Made by a program: the position numbers and the translations under genes | Shown: positions 1 to 9,080 of the stretch, in pieces | Position numbering within the stretch: position 1 is the stretch's first letter | Layout of the letters: each line of letters opens with the position of its first letter | The notes under the pieces: generated by a model | Databases searched by the model: none | The model's input: only the letters and a program-made list of their open reading frames with translations | What the model was told of the DNA's origin: nothing | DNA from: RGIG3002 sp964449325 | GTDB taxonomy: Bacteria > Bacillota > Clostridia > Lachnospirales > Lachnospiraceae | Length of the DNA stretch: 64,000 nucleotides | Direction: 5' to 3' | Assembly (NCBI GenBank): GCA_964449325.1 | Contig: CAYUYJ010000010.1 | Span: forward strand, 1 to 64,000

Positions 1-32
1 TAATTCCCCCATGAATGGGGGCTAGGGGGTTG

Positions 33-53
33 AAGTGTCGAAGACACTTTTTT
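33..53 (+). terminator. Intrinsic terminator of an upstream gene outside the window
   Basis: A 7-bp perfect stem (AAGTGTC / GACACTT) with a GAA loop runs into a T run. It lies before the chemoreceptor gene and presumably ends a transcript that enters from the left edge. A second small hairpin (CCCCC / GGGGG) sits at 6-21. Confidence 0.6.
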
Positions 54-165
54 ACATTGTATAAGATAAAATGCAAAAAAATCACAATAAAATGCATGAA
101 AATAGTGAAAATAATCTGAATATGATGTAATATATTGTTATATGAACCGCAAGGAGGAGAGGTAC

Positions 166-1971
166 ATGAGTAGAGAAACTACGCGGGAACGTGTACAAAA
201 AACAGAAAACAGTCATAAAATGAATCGCGAAGAACTGGAGAATAAGGCAGAAGAAATTTTGGAGAAGGTTGTGGAAAAGAAAAAAGTAGGGATGTTTCGC
301 GGAATACAGACAAGAATTATGATTCTTGTTCTTGTAGCAACGGCGATTTCCATTTTCTTTTGTTTGTGGACCGGTATTCCGCTGTTTCAGAAATTTTTGG
401 GAAATTCCGTTAAGTCTAATATGAAGTCACTGGCAATGGCTTATGCGTCGGAAATGGAGATGAAAATCAAAAATAACGGAAATGAGATGCCGGAAACTGA
501 TGAACTGACGGCATTGCTCGGTGGTATTACGGTAGAAGGTGTCGAGGGAAGTTATTGTTATTTAGTGGATTGTGACGGAATCATGCTGTACCATCCTTCA
601 GCAGAAAAGATTGGACAGCCTGTAGAGAATGAGGTAGTAACCGGAGTGGTGAATCAGCTAAAAGGTGGTGTAGTCCCGGAAGCCAAAACCGTAGAATATC
701 TGTTTAAAGGAGAGGAGAAGCTGGCAAGCTATGCTATCGTAGACGGTACAAACAGTATTCTTGTTATTTCAGCAGATAAATGGGTAGCTTTGTACCCGAT
801 TTATAAATATATCCGTCAGAGTTCAATTTGTGCGGTGATGACGGTGATTATTGTGATAATAGGTGCATGGCTCATTTCCAGAAGTATTGTCAGACCTATT
901 AAGATACTTACCGGTGTAATCGATAAAAATGCGGATTATGATTTTACGGATAGCAAAGCAAGCAGGCTGCTTGCCAAGGGTAAAGGGGAAACGGCTGTTA
1001 TGAGCCATTCTCTGGAAATTATGCGAACTAATATCAGCGGCATTATTGGACAGTTGGATGTTGTTGCGGATAAACTGAAGAACAATGCAGGTGGATTAAG
1101 CCAAATTGTAGAACAGCTTAACAGTAATTCCTGCGATAACTCTGCCACCAGTCAGGAACTGGCTGCCAGTATGGAAGAAACTTCAGCGGCAACGGCAATT
1201 ATTGATGAAAAAATGAGTTATATTGATGAAAATGCAAAAAAAATCGGAGAACTTACTATATCCGGTGAAAAGGATGCGGAAGCAATTATTGAAAAGGCGG
1301 AAGGCTTAAAGAAAAATACAGAAAGTGCTGACCGAAAAACCAAAGAGATATATTCACAGGTGAAAAAAGAATCTGATGCAGCTATTGTAAAAGCAAAAGA
1401 AATCGGACGGATTAATGAATTAACCGATGCCATTACAGCAATCGCAAGCCAGACCGAGCTTCTTTCTTTAAATGCTTCCATTGAAGCAGCAAGAGCCGGT
1501 GAAGCAGGAAGGGGATTTGCGGTAGTTGCAGGTGAAATCGGTAATCTGGCATCTCAGTCTACGGAAACCGCAAACAGCATTTCTGCCATTGTGGCGGGCG
1601 TGAAGGATGCCGCAGAAAGTATGGAAAAATGTCTGGAACAGATGATTCGTTTTATGGAAGAGACCGTAATCGGAGATTATCAGAATTTCATTCGTGTAAG
1701 TGAAGAATATAGCGCGGATGCAACAAGATTTTCCGATAGTATGAAGACCATCAGCGATTCCATTGAAGAACTTGGACAAAATATTGAAGATATTACAGCT
1801 TCCATTCAAGGTATCAATACGACTGTAAATGAAGCGGCTATCAGTGTTACAGATATTGCATCAAAGGCAACGGATATGGTTGGACTTGCGGGTGATACGG
1901 GACAGCAGGCAGAGGATAATGCAGAGTTTGCAAAACAACTGAATGAGATTGTAAAGCGGTTTAAGATTTAA
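166..1971 (+). CDS. Methyl-accepting chemotaxis protein
   Basis: Membrane chemoreceptor that passes an extracellular signal to CheA/CheW. From ATG 166 it is 601 aa: a charged cytoplasmic N-terminus, TM1 at about 49-71, an extracellular sensor with a Cache-like DxDG...HP stretch, TM2 at about 219-238, a HAMP segment, then the long signalling coiled coil. The conserved hairpin tip (SLNASIEAARAGEAGRGFAV) is intact at about 440-460. I chose ATG 166 over the in-frame ATG 142 because AAGGAGG at 151-157 is 8 nt upstream of 166 and would lie inside the longer reading frame. The N-terminal cytoplasmic segment of about 48 residues is longer than usual. The ligand cannot be read from sequence. It suggests a motile organism. 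Confidence 0.93.
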   Translation: MSRETTRERVQKTENSHKMNREELENKAEEILEKVVEKKKVGMFRGIQTRIMILVLVATAISIFFCLWTGIPLFQKFLGNSVKSNMKSLAMAYASEMEMKIKNNGNEMPETDELTALLGGITVEGVEGSYCYLVDCDGIMLYHPSAEKIGQPVENEVVTGVVNQLKGGVVPEAKTVEYLFKGEEKLASYAIVDGTNSILVISADKWVALYPIYKYIRQSSICAVMTVIIVIIGAWLISRSIVRPIKILTGVIDKNADYDFTDSKASRLLAKGKGETAVMSHSLEIMRTNISGIIGQLDVVADKLKNNAGGLSQIVEQLNSNSCDNSATSQELAASMEETSAATAIIDEKMSYIDENAKKIGELTISGEKDAEAIIEKAEGLKKNTESADRKTKEIYSQVKKESDAAIVKAKEIGRINELTDAITAIASQTELLSLNASIEAARAGEAGRGFAVVAGEIGNLASQSTETANSISAIVAGVKDAAESMEKCLEQMIRFMEETVIGDYQNFIRVSEEYSADATRFSDSMKTISDSIEELGQNIEDITASIQGINTTVNEAAISVTDIASKATDMVGLAGDTGQQAEDNAEFAKQLNEIVKRFKI

Positions 1972-1977
1972 ATGTGC

Positions 1978-2006
1978 TTGACAAAAGAAAGAACATAGGC
2001 TAGAAT
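1978..2006 (+). promoter_or_regulatory. Promoter of the tyrS T-box transcript
   Basis: TTGACA at 1978-1983, a 17-nt spacer and TAGAAT at 2001-2006 form a near-consensus vegetative promoter 7 nt after the chemoreceptor stop codon. It gives a predicted start near 2013, just ahead of the T-box leader. Confidence 0.75.
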
Positions 2007-2012
2007 TTGGCT

Positions 2013-2290
2013 ATATTGTAAAAGCTGTGAAAAGAACAAGTACCAGTAAACGAAAGAAACAGAAAGTTGCCGGAGGATGAGAGGCGCATCGGAAGTTTAG
2101 TGGGAATACATCTTGGAGCTGCACACCGAAAGAAAAGTAGGATGTGACGGAAGCTGTGTCCGTTAGCACGCAGGAGTATCGCTTCGGCTGTACTTGCTAA
2201 GGCAGACAATGTGAGTTGTTTGTGAATAAAGGTGGTAACACGGGTTTTAACCTCGTCCTTTACGTTTGTAGAGGACGAGGTTTTTTGGTA
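2013..2290 (+). promoter_or_regulatory. T-box leader RNA, tyrosine specific
   Basis: A tRNA-sensing leader that should let tyrS be transcribed when uncharged tRNA-Tyr accumulates. The AGTA of the specifier-loop E motif is at 2045-2048. Its partner GAA at 2104-2106 is followed directly by TAC (2107-2109), a Tyr codon, then A. The diagnostic T-box sequence AGGTGGTAACACGG is at 2230-2243. The terminator and antiterminator region follows. The specifier codon agrees with the downstream gene, which supports both assignments. Confidence 0.92.
2251..2286 (+). terminator. Regulated terminator of the tyrS T-box
   Basis: A perfect 9-bp stem (CCTCGTCCT / AGGACGAGG) followed by six T. It is the off-state structure of the T-box. 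The 5' arm lies just after the T-box sequence, where the competing antiterminator must form. Confidence 0.9.
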
Positions 2291-2383
2291 CATGTATAAT
2301 TTCATGACCGAAAAGGAACGAATGATAGCAAAGGACTTGACAAAGCAGATACAACCAATAAAAATAAAGATAGGAGAGAGAAC

Positions 2384-3610
2384 ATGACAGTATTTGAAGA
2401 ATTGCAGAAAAGAGGGCTGTTAGCCCAGCTTACCGATGAGGAAGAAATCAAGGATTTAATTAACAATGGAAAGGCAACGTTTTATATCGGTTTTGACCCT
2501 ACCGCTGACAGCCTTCATGTAGGACATTTTATGGCACTTTGTTTAATGAAAAGGTTACAGATGGCAGGAAATAAGCCGATTGCATTAATCGGTGGTGGTA
2601 CGGCTATGATTGGAGACCCTTCGGGAAGGACAGATATGCGTTCCATGATGACGAAGGAAACCATTGAACATAACTGTGAATGCTTTAAGAAGCAGATGAG
2701 CCGCTTTATTGATTTTTCCGAAGGAAAAGCTTTAATGGTTAACAATGCCGACTGGCTTATGGATTTGAATTATATTGAATTCATCCGTGATATCGGGGCT
2801 CATTTCAGTGTAAACCGTATGCTTTCCGCAGAATGCTACAAGCAGAGAATGGAAAAGGGTTTAAGTTTCTTAGAATTTAACTACATGATTATGCAAAGCT
2901 ATGACTTTTTGTCCCTGTACGAAAGATATGGTTGTAACATGCAGTTTGGTGGAGATGACCAGTGGAGCAATATGCTTGGCGGAACCGAATTAATTCGTAG
3001 AAAACTGGGAAAAGATGCGTATGCCATGACAATTACCCTGCTTTTAAATTCCGAAGGAAAGAAGATGGGCAAGACGCAAAAAGGCGCGGTATGGCTTGAC
3101 CCGAATAAGACATCTCCTTTTGAATTTTACCAGTACTGGAGAAACGTAGCGGATGCAGATGTATTAAAATGCCTGCGTATGCTGACATTCCTGCCTTTAG
3201 AGCAGATTGAGGAAATGGACAAGTGGGAAGGCAGTCAGTTAAATACCGCAAAAGAAATTCTTGCCTTTGAACTTACGAAACTTGTACATGGTGAGGAAGA
3301 GGCAAATAAAGCCCAGGAAAGTGCTAAGGCATTGTTTGGAGGAGGAAGCAATACTGCGGATATGCCTACAAGCGAATTGACCGAAGCGGATTTTGAAGAA
3401 GGTAAGATTGATATTTTGGCTGTTCTTGTAAAGAGCGGTCTGACTGCTTCCCGCTCCGAAGCAAGACGTGCAGTGGAACAGGGCGGTGTAACCGTAGCAG
3501 ATGAAAAAGTAACAGATATCAAAAAATCCTTTGAAATGGCAGAATTTGAAGGAGAAGGCATCATTGTAAGACGGGGAAAGAAGAATTTCAGAAGAATTGT
3601 AGTTTCATAA
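2384..3610 (+). CDS. tyrS: Tyrosine--tRNA ligase
   Basis: Cytoplasmic class I aminoacyl-tRNA synthetase that charges tRNA-Tyr. The 408-aa length fits the bacterial TyrS family. Visible motifs are the HIGH-equivalent HVGHF near residue 46, the KMSKS-equivalent KMGKT near 230, and a C-terminal S4 RNA-binding domain ending in a basic KKNFRRI tail. AGGAGAG precedes the ATG. Expression is controlled by the tyrosine T-box immediately upstream. Confidence 0.97.
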   Translation: MTVFEELQKRGLLAQLTDEEEIKDLINNGKATFYIGFDPTADSLHVGHFMALCLMKRLQMAGNKPIALIGGGTAMIGDPSGRTDMRSMMTKETIEHNCECFKKQMSRFIDFSEGKALMVNNADWLMDLNYIEFIRDIGAHFSVNRMLSAECYKQRMEKGLSFLEFNYMIMQSYDFLSLYERYGCNMQFGGDDQWSNMLGGTELIRRKLGKDAYAMTITLLLNSEGKKMGKTQKGAVWLDPNKTSPFEFYQYWRNVADADVLKCLRMLTFLPLEQIEEMDKWEGSQLNTAKEILAFELTKLVHGEEEANKAQESAKALFGGGSNTADMPTSELTEADFEEGKIDILAVLVKSGLTASRSEARRAVEQGGVTVADEKVTDIKKSFEMAEFEGEGIIVRRGKKNFRRIVVS

Positions 3611-3623
3611 ATGGGGGCATTTT

Positions 3624-4346
3624 ATGATTCATAATGTAGGTTCATATGATACGCGTACTACCGGTCAGGAGCACAATTTATCCAATTGTGTACACAAGCA
3701 TTCGGGGAACCGGCTGGATACGGATGCGGATATGAAAAGTGCCGGACAGGCTGCAAATACGCAGCCTGCCGGGACAGAAGTTTCCCTGTTTGACGGAGTC
3801 TCGTCAGGCATAAAAAAGCTTTTGGGAAACGGAATCGGTTTGCTTAGGGGAATTTGGAATACTTCCGGAGAAACCGGAAATGACAAACAGAATACAGGTG
3901 TAGAAAAGGGAGCGGATTTACAAAACGGACACGGTACAGTAACAACGGTCGGAGTCAGTTTACAGGCAATAGAAAGTGTTGCGGATATGAAAACGCCGAT
4001 AAAAAGAAATGAGAGTGCACAACCGGAGAAATGGAAGCTTTCTGCGGCAGTTCCGACGTTAAAGATTAAGACCGGACTGGCAAGAGAACGTTTTGAAGCA
4101 AGGAAGGATGCTTTTTTAAAAAGAATGAAGGAAATGGCAAAGAGCCGGCAAAAGGATTCCTTTGAAGAAAACAAAGAAGAGCGTCCGGGACAGCAGGAAA
4201 AAGAAATGGAATGGTTTGAGATGAGCAATGCTCATTTATTGGATTCTTATAATAAAAACGGCGAGTATACAAATCTTGGAAACCGGATAGACGGACAGGG
4301 ATACAGCGGAAGTCCGATAAAAGAAAATTATTCAAAAAAAGCCTGA
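3624..4346 (+). CDS. Hypothetical protein, 240 aa
   Basis: I do not recognise a family. The protein is hydrophilic with no signal peptide and no convincing membrane segment. It is rich in Asn, Gly, Lys and Glu, with a strongly charged stretch at about 150-195 that could be helical. It starts 13 nt after the tyrS stop with GGGGGC as a weak ribosome site and is followed by an intrinsic terminator, so it is probably co-transcribed with tyrS. The low-complexity feel suggests a partly disordered protein. A function cannot be assigned. Confidence 0.65.
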   Translation: MIHNVGSYDTRTTGQEHNLSNCVHKHSGNRLDTDADMKSAGQAANTQPAGTEVSLFDGVSSGIKKLLGNGIGLLRGIWNTSGETGNDKQNTGVEKGADLQNGHGTVTTVGVSLQAIESVADMKTPIKRNESAQPEKWKLSAAVPTLKIKTGLARERFEARKDAFLKRMKEMAKSRQKDSFEENKEERPGQQEKEMEWFEMSNAHLLDSYNKNGEYTNLGNRIDGQGYSGSPIKENYSKKA

Positions 4347-4349
4347 AAG

Positions 4350-4381
4350 AACCTTCTGAAACAAAAACGGAAGGTTTTTTA
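4350..4381 (+). terminator. Intrinsic terminator after the tyrS transcript
   Basis: AACCTTC / GAAGGTT stem with a 13-nt loop, then a T run, 4 nt after the stop codon of the 240-aa ORF. Confidence 0.85.
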
Positions 4382-4464
4382 TTAAGAAAAAATTAAAGAA
4401 AAATATATTTATGTGTTAATATAAACATGATTTAATACTTGTAGGGACGAGAAGGAGAGAAAAA

Positions 4465-5157
4465 ATGGCAAACATTTTAATATGCGATGATGATAAAGAA
4501 ATTGTGGAAGCAATAGAAATCTATTTGTTACAGGAGGGGTATCAGATTTTTAAAGCTTATGACGGCGAACAGGCAATCGAGGTACTAAAGCGGGAAGATA
4601 TCCATTTATTGATTATTGATATTATGATGCCGAAACTGGATGGAATTCATGCCACACTGAAAATCAGAGAGTACAGCAGTATTCCGATTATTATTCTTTC
4701 AGCAAAATCCGAGGATGCAGACAAGATTCTGGGGTTGAATATCGGAGCGGATGATTATGTGACAAAGCCCTTTAATCCTTTGGAACTTGTAGCACGGGTA
4801 AAATCTCATTTACGAAGATATACCAGTCTGGGAAATCTGAATGCGGATAACAATTCCATGTATGTGGTAGGCGGACTTTGCATGAATGATGATACCAAAG
4901 AAGTGACGGTAGACGGCGAAGCGGTAAAATTAACACCTATTGAGTATAACATTCTGCTTTTATTGGTAAAAAATCAGGGCAGGGTATTTTCCATTAATCA
5001 GATTTATGAAAGCATCTGGAACGAAGATGCAATTGGAGCAGATAACACGGTAGCGGTACATATCAGACATATTCGGGAAAAAATTGAAATCAATCCAAGG
5101 GAACCGAGATACTTGAAGGTGGTCTGGGGTGTAGGCTACAAGATTGAAAAACAATAG
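4465..5157 (+). CDS. OmpR/PhoB-family response regulator
   Basis: DNA-binding response regulator of 230 aa. The N-terminal receiver domain has the acidic pocket CDDD at 7-10, phospho-acceptor Asp52 in IDIMMPKLDG, and Lys in TKPF. The C-terminal half is a winged helix (TPIEYNILLLL...VAVHIRHIREKIE...VWGVGYKIE). AAGGAGAG precedes the ATG. The partner histidine kinase begins 12 nt downstream. The pair resembles VanRS-like systems with targets that cannot be read from here. Confidence 0.95.
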   Translation: MANILICDDDKEIVEAIEIYLLQEGYQIFKAYDGEQAIEVLKREDIHLLIIDIMMPKLDGIHATLKIREYSSIPIIILSAKSEDADKILGLNIGADDYVTKPFNPLELVARVKSHLRRYTSLGNLNADNNSMYVVGGLCMNDDTKEVTVDGEAVKLTPIEYNILLLLVKNQGRVFSINQIYESIWNEDAIGADNTVAVHIRHIREKIEINPREPRYLKVVWGVGYKIEKQ

Positions 5158-5168
5158 GAAGATGTGTA

Positions 5169-7889
5169 ATGAGTAAAAGAAAAGCATTATCGACAGGAAA
5201 TAAAATATTTTTGTTTGTCATACAGCAGATTGTGGCAGTGATTGCGGCAGCATGCATTACCATTGTGACAGTCAGTTCCATGATAGATGTAAATGATGGG
5301 TTTGGAAGAAGCAGATTTTTCTTGAATCCGCTTGAATATGGCGAGATTGAGTTTGAGGAATCCGATGTTTTTGCTACCGTACTGGAGCATGGAATCCGTG
5401 ATGCGGTGCGCATGAGTGTTATCAAGAGCCAACTGGAAACGGAAGGAGAATTTGACGGTCATAAGGAAATTGATGTGACGGCTTATGTAAATCGTGCAGA
5501 ACAGCTTTCAGGTAAATATGTGACAGCAAAATACCGGCTGGAGGATTTACTGAAATGGGGCAAGTACGGTTTTGAATATACCGGAAAAGTGTTTGAGTCC
5601 GAAACAGAGATGGAAGATTTTCTGGCAAATGCAACTACTTATACACAGTATGAGGGAACATATACAACCGGATTTCATCCTCGAAATGTAGATGAGGAGG
5701 AATATCCGGAAAGAGTACCGGCTGCCACGAATATTTCCCACTGGAGAAATGCAGAGAATGTTTCAGAAACAGTGGTGGAAGATGGAGTTGTCATTATTTC
5801 CGAAGAAAATGGAGAAACTATGGTTACAGACTATACTCCGCAGTTGGAGACGACAGAAGAAACAGTGGCGATTGCGATAACGGATGTGGACGAAGCAGAC
5901 TATGAGTATGAGGACTCCTTGTATCAGACAATACTCACGAGCCGATACAAGACGATAGACGGAAAGACTCCGCAGGAACTGGTATCTACTTGGGAAGAAT
6001 ATTATCAGCTTTGCGATAACATTGCTGAGGCAGCAAGCAGTTTGTATTATAACTATAAGGAATATCTGGATTATGAAAATTCTTACAGTCTGGAAAATTC
6101 CAATCTGCTATATTGTATGGAAATGCTTGTGGACGGAAAAAATGTATATTTTACCAATGCGACCCTGAAGGAATTTAGGGATGAGACAATCAATCATTTC
6201 TTTTCGGGATTTCATAAGAATATTTATTACAGCCCTTATGATATGGAATACTATACGAATACCGGTGTTCCTGAAGAATATTTTTTGCAGTTGATGGATG
6301 AGTATAATTATGCTTACAATGAGAATACAAAAATCTGGATTGCTGTGGATGATTCGTATCAGGCAGAGGATATATTTGCAAAAGCAGAGTATGCCTATAA
6401 TACCTTTTTGCCAAACTGGTGGGAATATATGAGTGGAGCAATTGCCTGTATTGTAATTTATGGATTGCTTTTTCTTGTGCAGTGTACATATACCGGAAGA
6501 CGGGAGGTAACGGCAGAAACTGAGGAAGGAGAGAGCAGGGTACAGATATGTGCTGCAAAATTTGAGCAGATTCCTACGGAAATCTGGCTGATTATCTGTG
6601 GTATGGCGGCAGGGCTGATGGTAATTCTTTTGATGTTTACCTATGACATGCTTGCATGGCGGCAGGTAAGCAATCAGCTTATTTTGAAAACCGTTGCCAT
6701 TGAAACATGCATAGTGAGCACAGTGCTCAGTCTGTTGGGCTACAGCTTTATCCGAAGATGTAAAGTACATAATTTGTGGAAGGGCAGTTTTACATATATA
6801 TTGTGCAGATGGTTCTACCGGCAAGTGATGCTTCGAGTGGCAGGAGCCATAAAAACTATGTATGGAAATCTTCCTATTGTCCTGCAGAGCCTGGTTCCTT
6901 ACTGCGCCTTAATTGGAATGAATGTGATTGGCATGGTGTTTGCAGTTAAATTAAGAAGTATCGGGGTTGTGTTTTTGCTTGGGATTATTGATGCAGCAGT
7001 AGGATGGCTTTTATTTAAAAACAATGTTGACAAGCAAAAGATCATCGACGGAATCGTTGAAATCCGAAACGGAGATTTGAATTATCAAGTGGATATGACA
7101 AAGCTTTACGGAGGAAATAAGATTCTGGCAGAGGCAGTAAACAGTATCGGTGACGGTATCAGACAGGCCGTGGAAACAAGTATGAAGGATGAGCGGTTGA
7201 AAGCGGACTTGATTACGAATGTTTCCCATGATATTAAAACGCCGCTTACATCTATTATTAATTATGTTGATTTACTGAAACGGGAAGATATTCAGGATGA
7301 AAAAGTGAAGAACTATATTCAGGTTCTGGACAGCAAATCACAGCGTTTAAAACAGTTGACAGATGATTTGGTGGAAGCTTCTAAAATTTCTTCCGGAAAT
7401 ATTACCCTGCATATTGAGCAGATTAATATTGTGGAACTTTTGAATCAGGCAATCGGAGAATTTTCCGAAAAATTTGAGACAAAAGAACTGCAGACGGTTG
7501 TGACTTTTGAAAAAAAAGCATTGTACATTGATGCTGACAGTAGAAGAATGTGGCGTGTAATAGAAAATCTGTTTAATAATATTTTCAAATATGCTATGAC
7601 CGGAACCCGGGTTTATATTGACGGAAAAGAAGAAAAAGAAGGGAAAGATACAAACGTAGTTCTTACTGTGAAAAACATATCAGCACAGCCCCTTAATATC
7701 AATGCGGACGAACTGACGGAACGTTTTATACGTGGGGATGTTTCCAGAAGTACGGAGGGAAGCGGACTGGGACTTTCCATTGCTAAGAATCTGACAGAAG
7801 CACAAAGCGGAAAATTTCATATTTATCTGGACGGCGATTTGTTCAAAGCAATGATTGTTTTTCGGAAGGCAGAAGAAGGAAGGGATTAA
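5169..7889 (+). CDS. Large membrane sensor histidine kinase
   Basis: 906-aa sensor kinase partnered with the preceding regulator. TM1 is at about 13-38. A large extracellular region of about 370 residues, rich in Tyr, Glu and Asp, follows. A cluster of membrane segments lies at about 418-618, then a linker and the kinase core. The phospho-acceptor is His687 in NVSHDIKTPLTS. The N box (NLFNNIFKYA) and G box (GSGLGLSIAKNL) are present, so it should be active. It is much longer than a typical VanS-type kinase (350-500 aa) because of the extracellular part and the extra membrane helices. The stop codon shares the TTAA palindrome with the convergent gene. Confidence 0.92.
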   Translation: MSKRKALSTGNKIFLFVIQQIVAVIAAACITIVTVSSMIDVNDGFGRSRFFLNPLEYGEIEFEESDVFATVLEHGIRDAVRMSVIKSQLETEGEFDGHKEIDVTAYVNRAEQLSGKYVTAKYRLEDLLKWGKYGFEYTGKVFESETEMEDFLANATTYTQYEGTYTTGFHPRNVDEEEYPERVPAATNISHWRNAENVSETVVEDGVVIISEENGETMVTDYTPQLETTEETVAIAITDVDEADYEYEDSLYQTILTSRYKTIDGKTPQELVSTWEEYYQLCDNIAEAASSLYYNYKEYLDYENSYSLENSNLLYCMEMLVDGKNVYFTNATLKEFRDETINHFFSGFHKNIYYSPYDMEYYTNTGVPEEYFLQLMDEYNYAYNENTKIWIAVDDSYQAEDIFAKAEYAYNTFLPNWWEYMSGAIACIVIYGLLFLVQCTYTGRREVTAETEEGESRVQICAAKFEQIPTEIWLIICGMAAGLMVILLMFTYDMLAWRQVSNQLILKTVAIETCIVSTVLSLLGYSFIRRCKVHNLWKGSFTYILCRWFYRQVMLRVAGAIKTMYGNLPIVLQSLVPYCALIGMNVIGMVFAVKLRSIGVVFLLGIIDAAVGWLLFKNNVDKQKIIDGIVEIRNGDLNYQVDMTKLYGGNKILAEAVNSIGDGIRQAVETSMKDERLKADLITNVSHDIKTPLTSIINYVDLLKREDIQDEKVKNYIQVLDSKSQRLKQLTDDLVEASKISSGNITLHIEQINIVELLNQAIGEFSEKFETKELQTVVTFEKKALYIDADSRRMWRVIENLFNNIFKYAMTGTRVYIDGKEEKEGKDTNVVLTVKNISAQPLNINADELTERFIRGDVSRSTEGSGLGLSIAKNLTEAQSGKFHIYLDGDLFKAMIVFRKAEEGRD

Positions 7890-8158
7890 CCCTTCTTTCT
7901 TGCTGTTACCATTTTGTCAATGGTTGCAAGCTCTTCTTCGGAGCTGTATTTTTTTATGGTTTGAATCAAAAGCTGCATTTCTCCTTCTTGAAACTGAAGA
8001 TTTTGTTCCCTTGCTTTTTTCATAACAGACATGAGAAAAGGAAACATTTCTTTTTGGGAAAGTCCTTTGCTCTCTATTACAAGAGATTGTAAAAATTCAA
8101 GTTTTTCAGAAGAAATATTGGCGATGGCAGGGTCATCCATCCAGATAGGGTGTTCCAT
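7886..8158 (-). CDS. Hypothetical protein, 90 aa
   Basis: Small soluble, mostly helical protein that I do not recognise. It starts 2 nt after the stop of the upstream minus-strand 164-aa gene and has AAGGAGG before the ATG, so the two are a translationally coupled pair. Its stop codon lies in the TTAA that also carries the stop of the histidine kinase on the other strand, a 4-base tail-to-tail overlap. The ordered composition and good ribosome site make it a real gene. Function unknown. Confidence 0.75.
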   Translation of the reverse strand: MEHPIWMDDPAIANISSEKLEFLQSLVIESKGLSQKEMFPFLMSVMKKAREQNLQFQEGEMQLLIQTIKKYSSEEELATIDKMVTARKKG

Positions 8159-8160
8159 GG

Positions 8161-8655
8161 TTAGTCCTCCTTATTTTGAAACATGGAAAATAGTTCTTGT
8201 TGTTCCGGTGACAGAAGATTCATAAGCATATCCGGTGAAAACAGATTGCCGGATTCGGAAGTGCCTCCGTTTCCAAAACCACCGGCATCGGGGAATATCT
8301 CTTTCATCATAGACATCATGGATTCCAATTCTTTATACTGCTGAAAAAGACCTTGCATATTTTTTATATTTTTAAGCATTCCCTGTTCTTTTTCGGTGCA
8401 GAAGGGATAAAGTTCGTCACACAGCTTACTAAAGTCGAAGGATGTTTTTTCGGATTCTGCACAAATGTTGAAAGAGTATGATGCAGAATTAGCAAGGGAA
8501 AGTGTGTATTGAAATTCCATATATTTAATCATAGCGGCAAGTTTATGCCGGAATTGTTTGCTGACAATCGGAAGGATAATTTTCAGCATTTGAATATGAT
8601 TAGTTGTATACAAAGTATCAAATGCTGCAATTTTGTCTTGTTGTTTTGTGTCCAT
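8161..8655 (-). CDS. Hypothetical protein, 164 aa
   Basis: Soluble, predominantly helical protein with a Met-rich middle (MMSMMKEIF) and a flexible Gly/Asn/Ser linker before a C-terminal SPEQQELFSMF segment. AAGGAGA precedes the ATG. It is the first gene of a two-gene minus-strand unit with the 90-aa protein. No family recognised. The pairing suggests the two products act together, but this is inference only. Confidence 0.75.
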   Translation of the reverse strand: MDTKQQDKIAAFDTLYTTNHIQMLKIILPIVSKQFRHKLAAMIKYMEFQYTLSLANSASYSFNICAESEKTSFDFSKLCDELYPFCTEKEQGMLKNIKNMQGLFQQYKELESMMSMMKEIFPDAGGFGNGGTSESGNLFSPDMLMNLLSPEQQELFSMFQNKED

Positions 8656-8710
8656 GTGTTCTCCTTTTCATCTGTCATACCATTTTATGAAAGAAAATCA
8701 TGGTTTATGA

Positions 8711-8740
8711 AAAGAAAATAGGCTCTTGGAAGAGCCTATT
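8711..8740 (-). terminator. Intrinsic terminator after the Cys-rich gene
   Basis: A perfect 10-bp stem (AATAGGCTCT / AGAGCCTATT) with a 4-nt loop. On the minus strand it is followed by TTCTTTTC. It lies 28 nt beyond the stop of the minus-strand Cys-rich gene. Confidence 0.75.
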
Positions 8741-8767
8741 TGGTGAGAAGTGTTTATAGCAGACAGA

Positions 8768-9004
8768 TTAGCAGCATCCGTTGTTGCCACAGCCATTACC
8801 ACAGCAACACAGGAGAATGAGAATCCAGATAATGTTGCAGCAGTTGTTGTTATCACAGTCATTGCCGGAACCAAAAAATCCACATCCGTTGTTGCCGTTG
8901 CAGAAGAACAGTAAGATAATAATCCAAATCCAGCTTCCACATCCACATCCCATATTGTTTACTGCGTTATTGCATCCGCAGTGTGTTGCAGTTAAATCAC
9001 TCAT
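8768..9004 (-). CDS. Small cysteine-rich protein with two hydrophobic segments
   Basis: 78 aa with 15 Cys, many Gly and Asn, and two short hydrophobic stretches (WIWIIILLFF and NIIWILILL). Each hydrophobic stretch is followed by a CG/NG-rich tail (NGNNGCG and GNGCGNNGCC), so the protein looks like an internal duplication. It resembles the small proteins of Clostridia often named chorion-class high-cysteine proteins; no biochemical role is known to me. GGAGG sits at the right distance before the ATG and a good terminator follows, which supports a single-gene transcript. Possible roles (envelope or spore-coat, metal or redox) are guesses. Confidence 0.75.
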   Translation of the reverse strand: MSDLTATHCGCNNAVNNMGCGCGSWIWIIILLFFCNGNNGCGFFGSGNDCDNNNCCNIIWILILLCCCGNGCGNNGCC

Positions 9005-9080
9005 GATTTACCTCCGCGTTGTTTGTTTTATGGTATATCTTATGTAGTATGGCCTGTCAGTGTTTCCGGAAAAAAATAAA

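Noticed and set aside
3665..4228. 187-aa ORF antisense to the hypothetical gene after tyrS
   Set aside because: The + strand frame has a better position, spacing and terminator; the antisense frame is Ser/Phe/Pro-rich without a ribosome site.
6108..6824. 238-aa ORF antisense to the histidine kinase
   Set aside because: It is a shadow of a long AT-rich coding region; no ribosome site and a Cys/His/Ile-rich composition typical of antisense frames.
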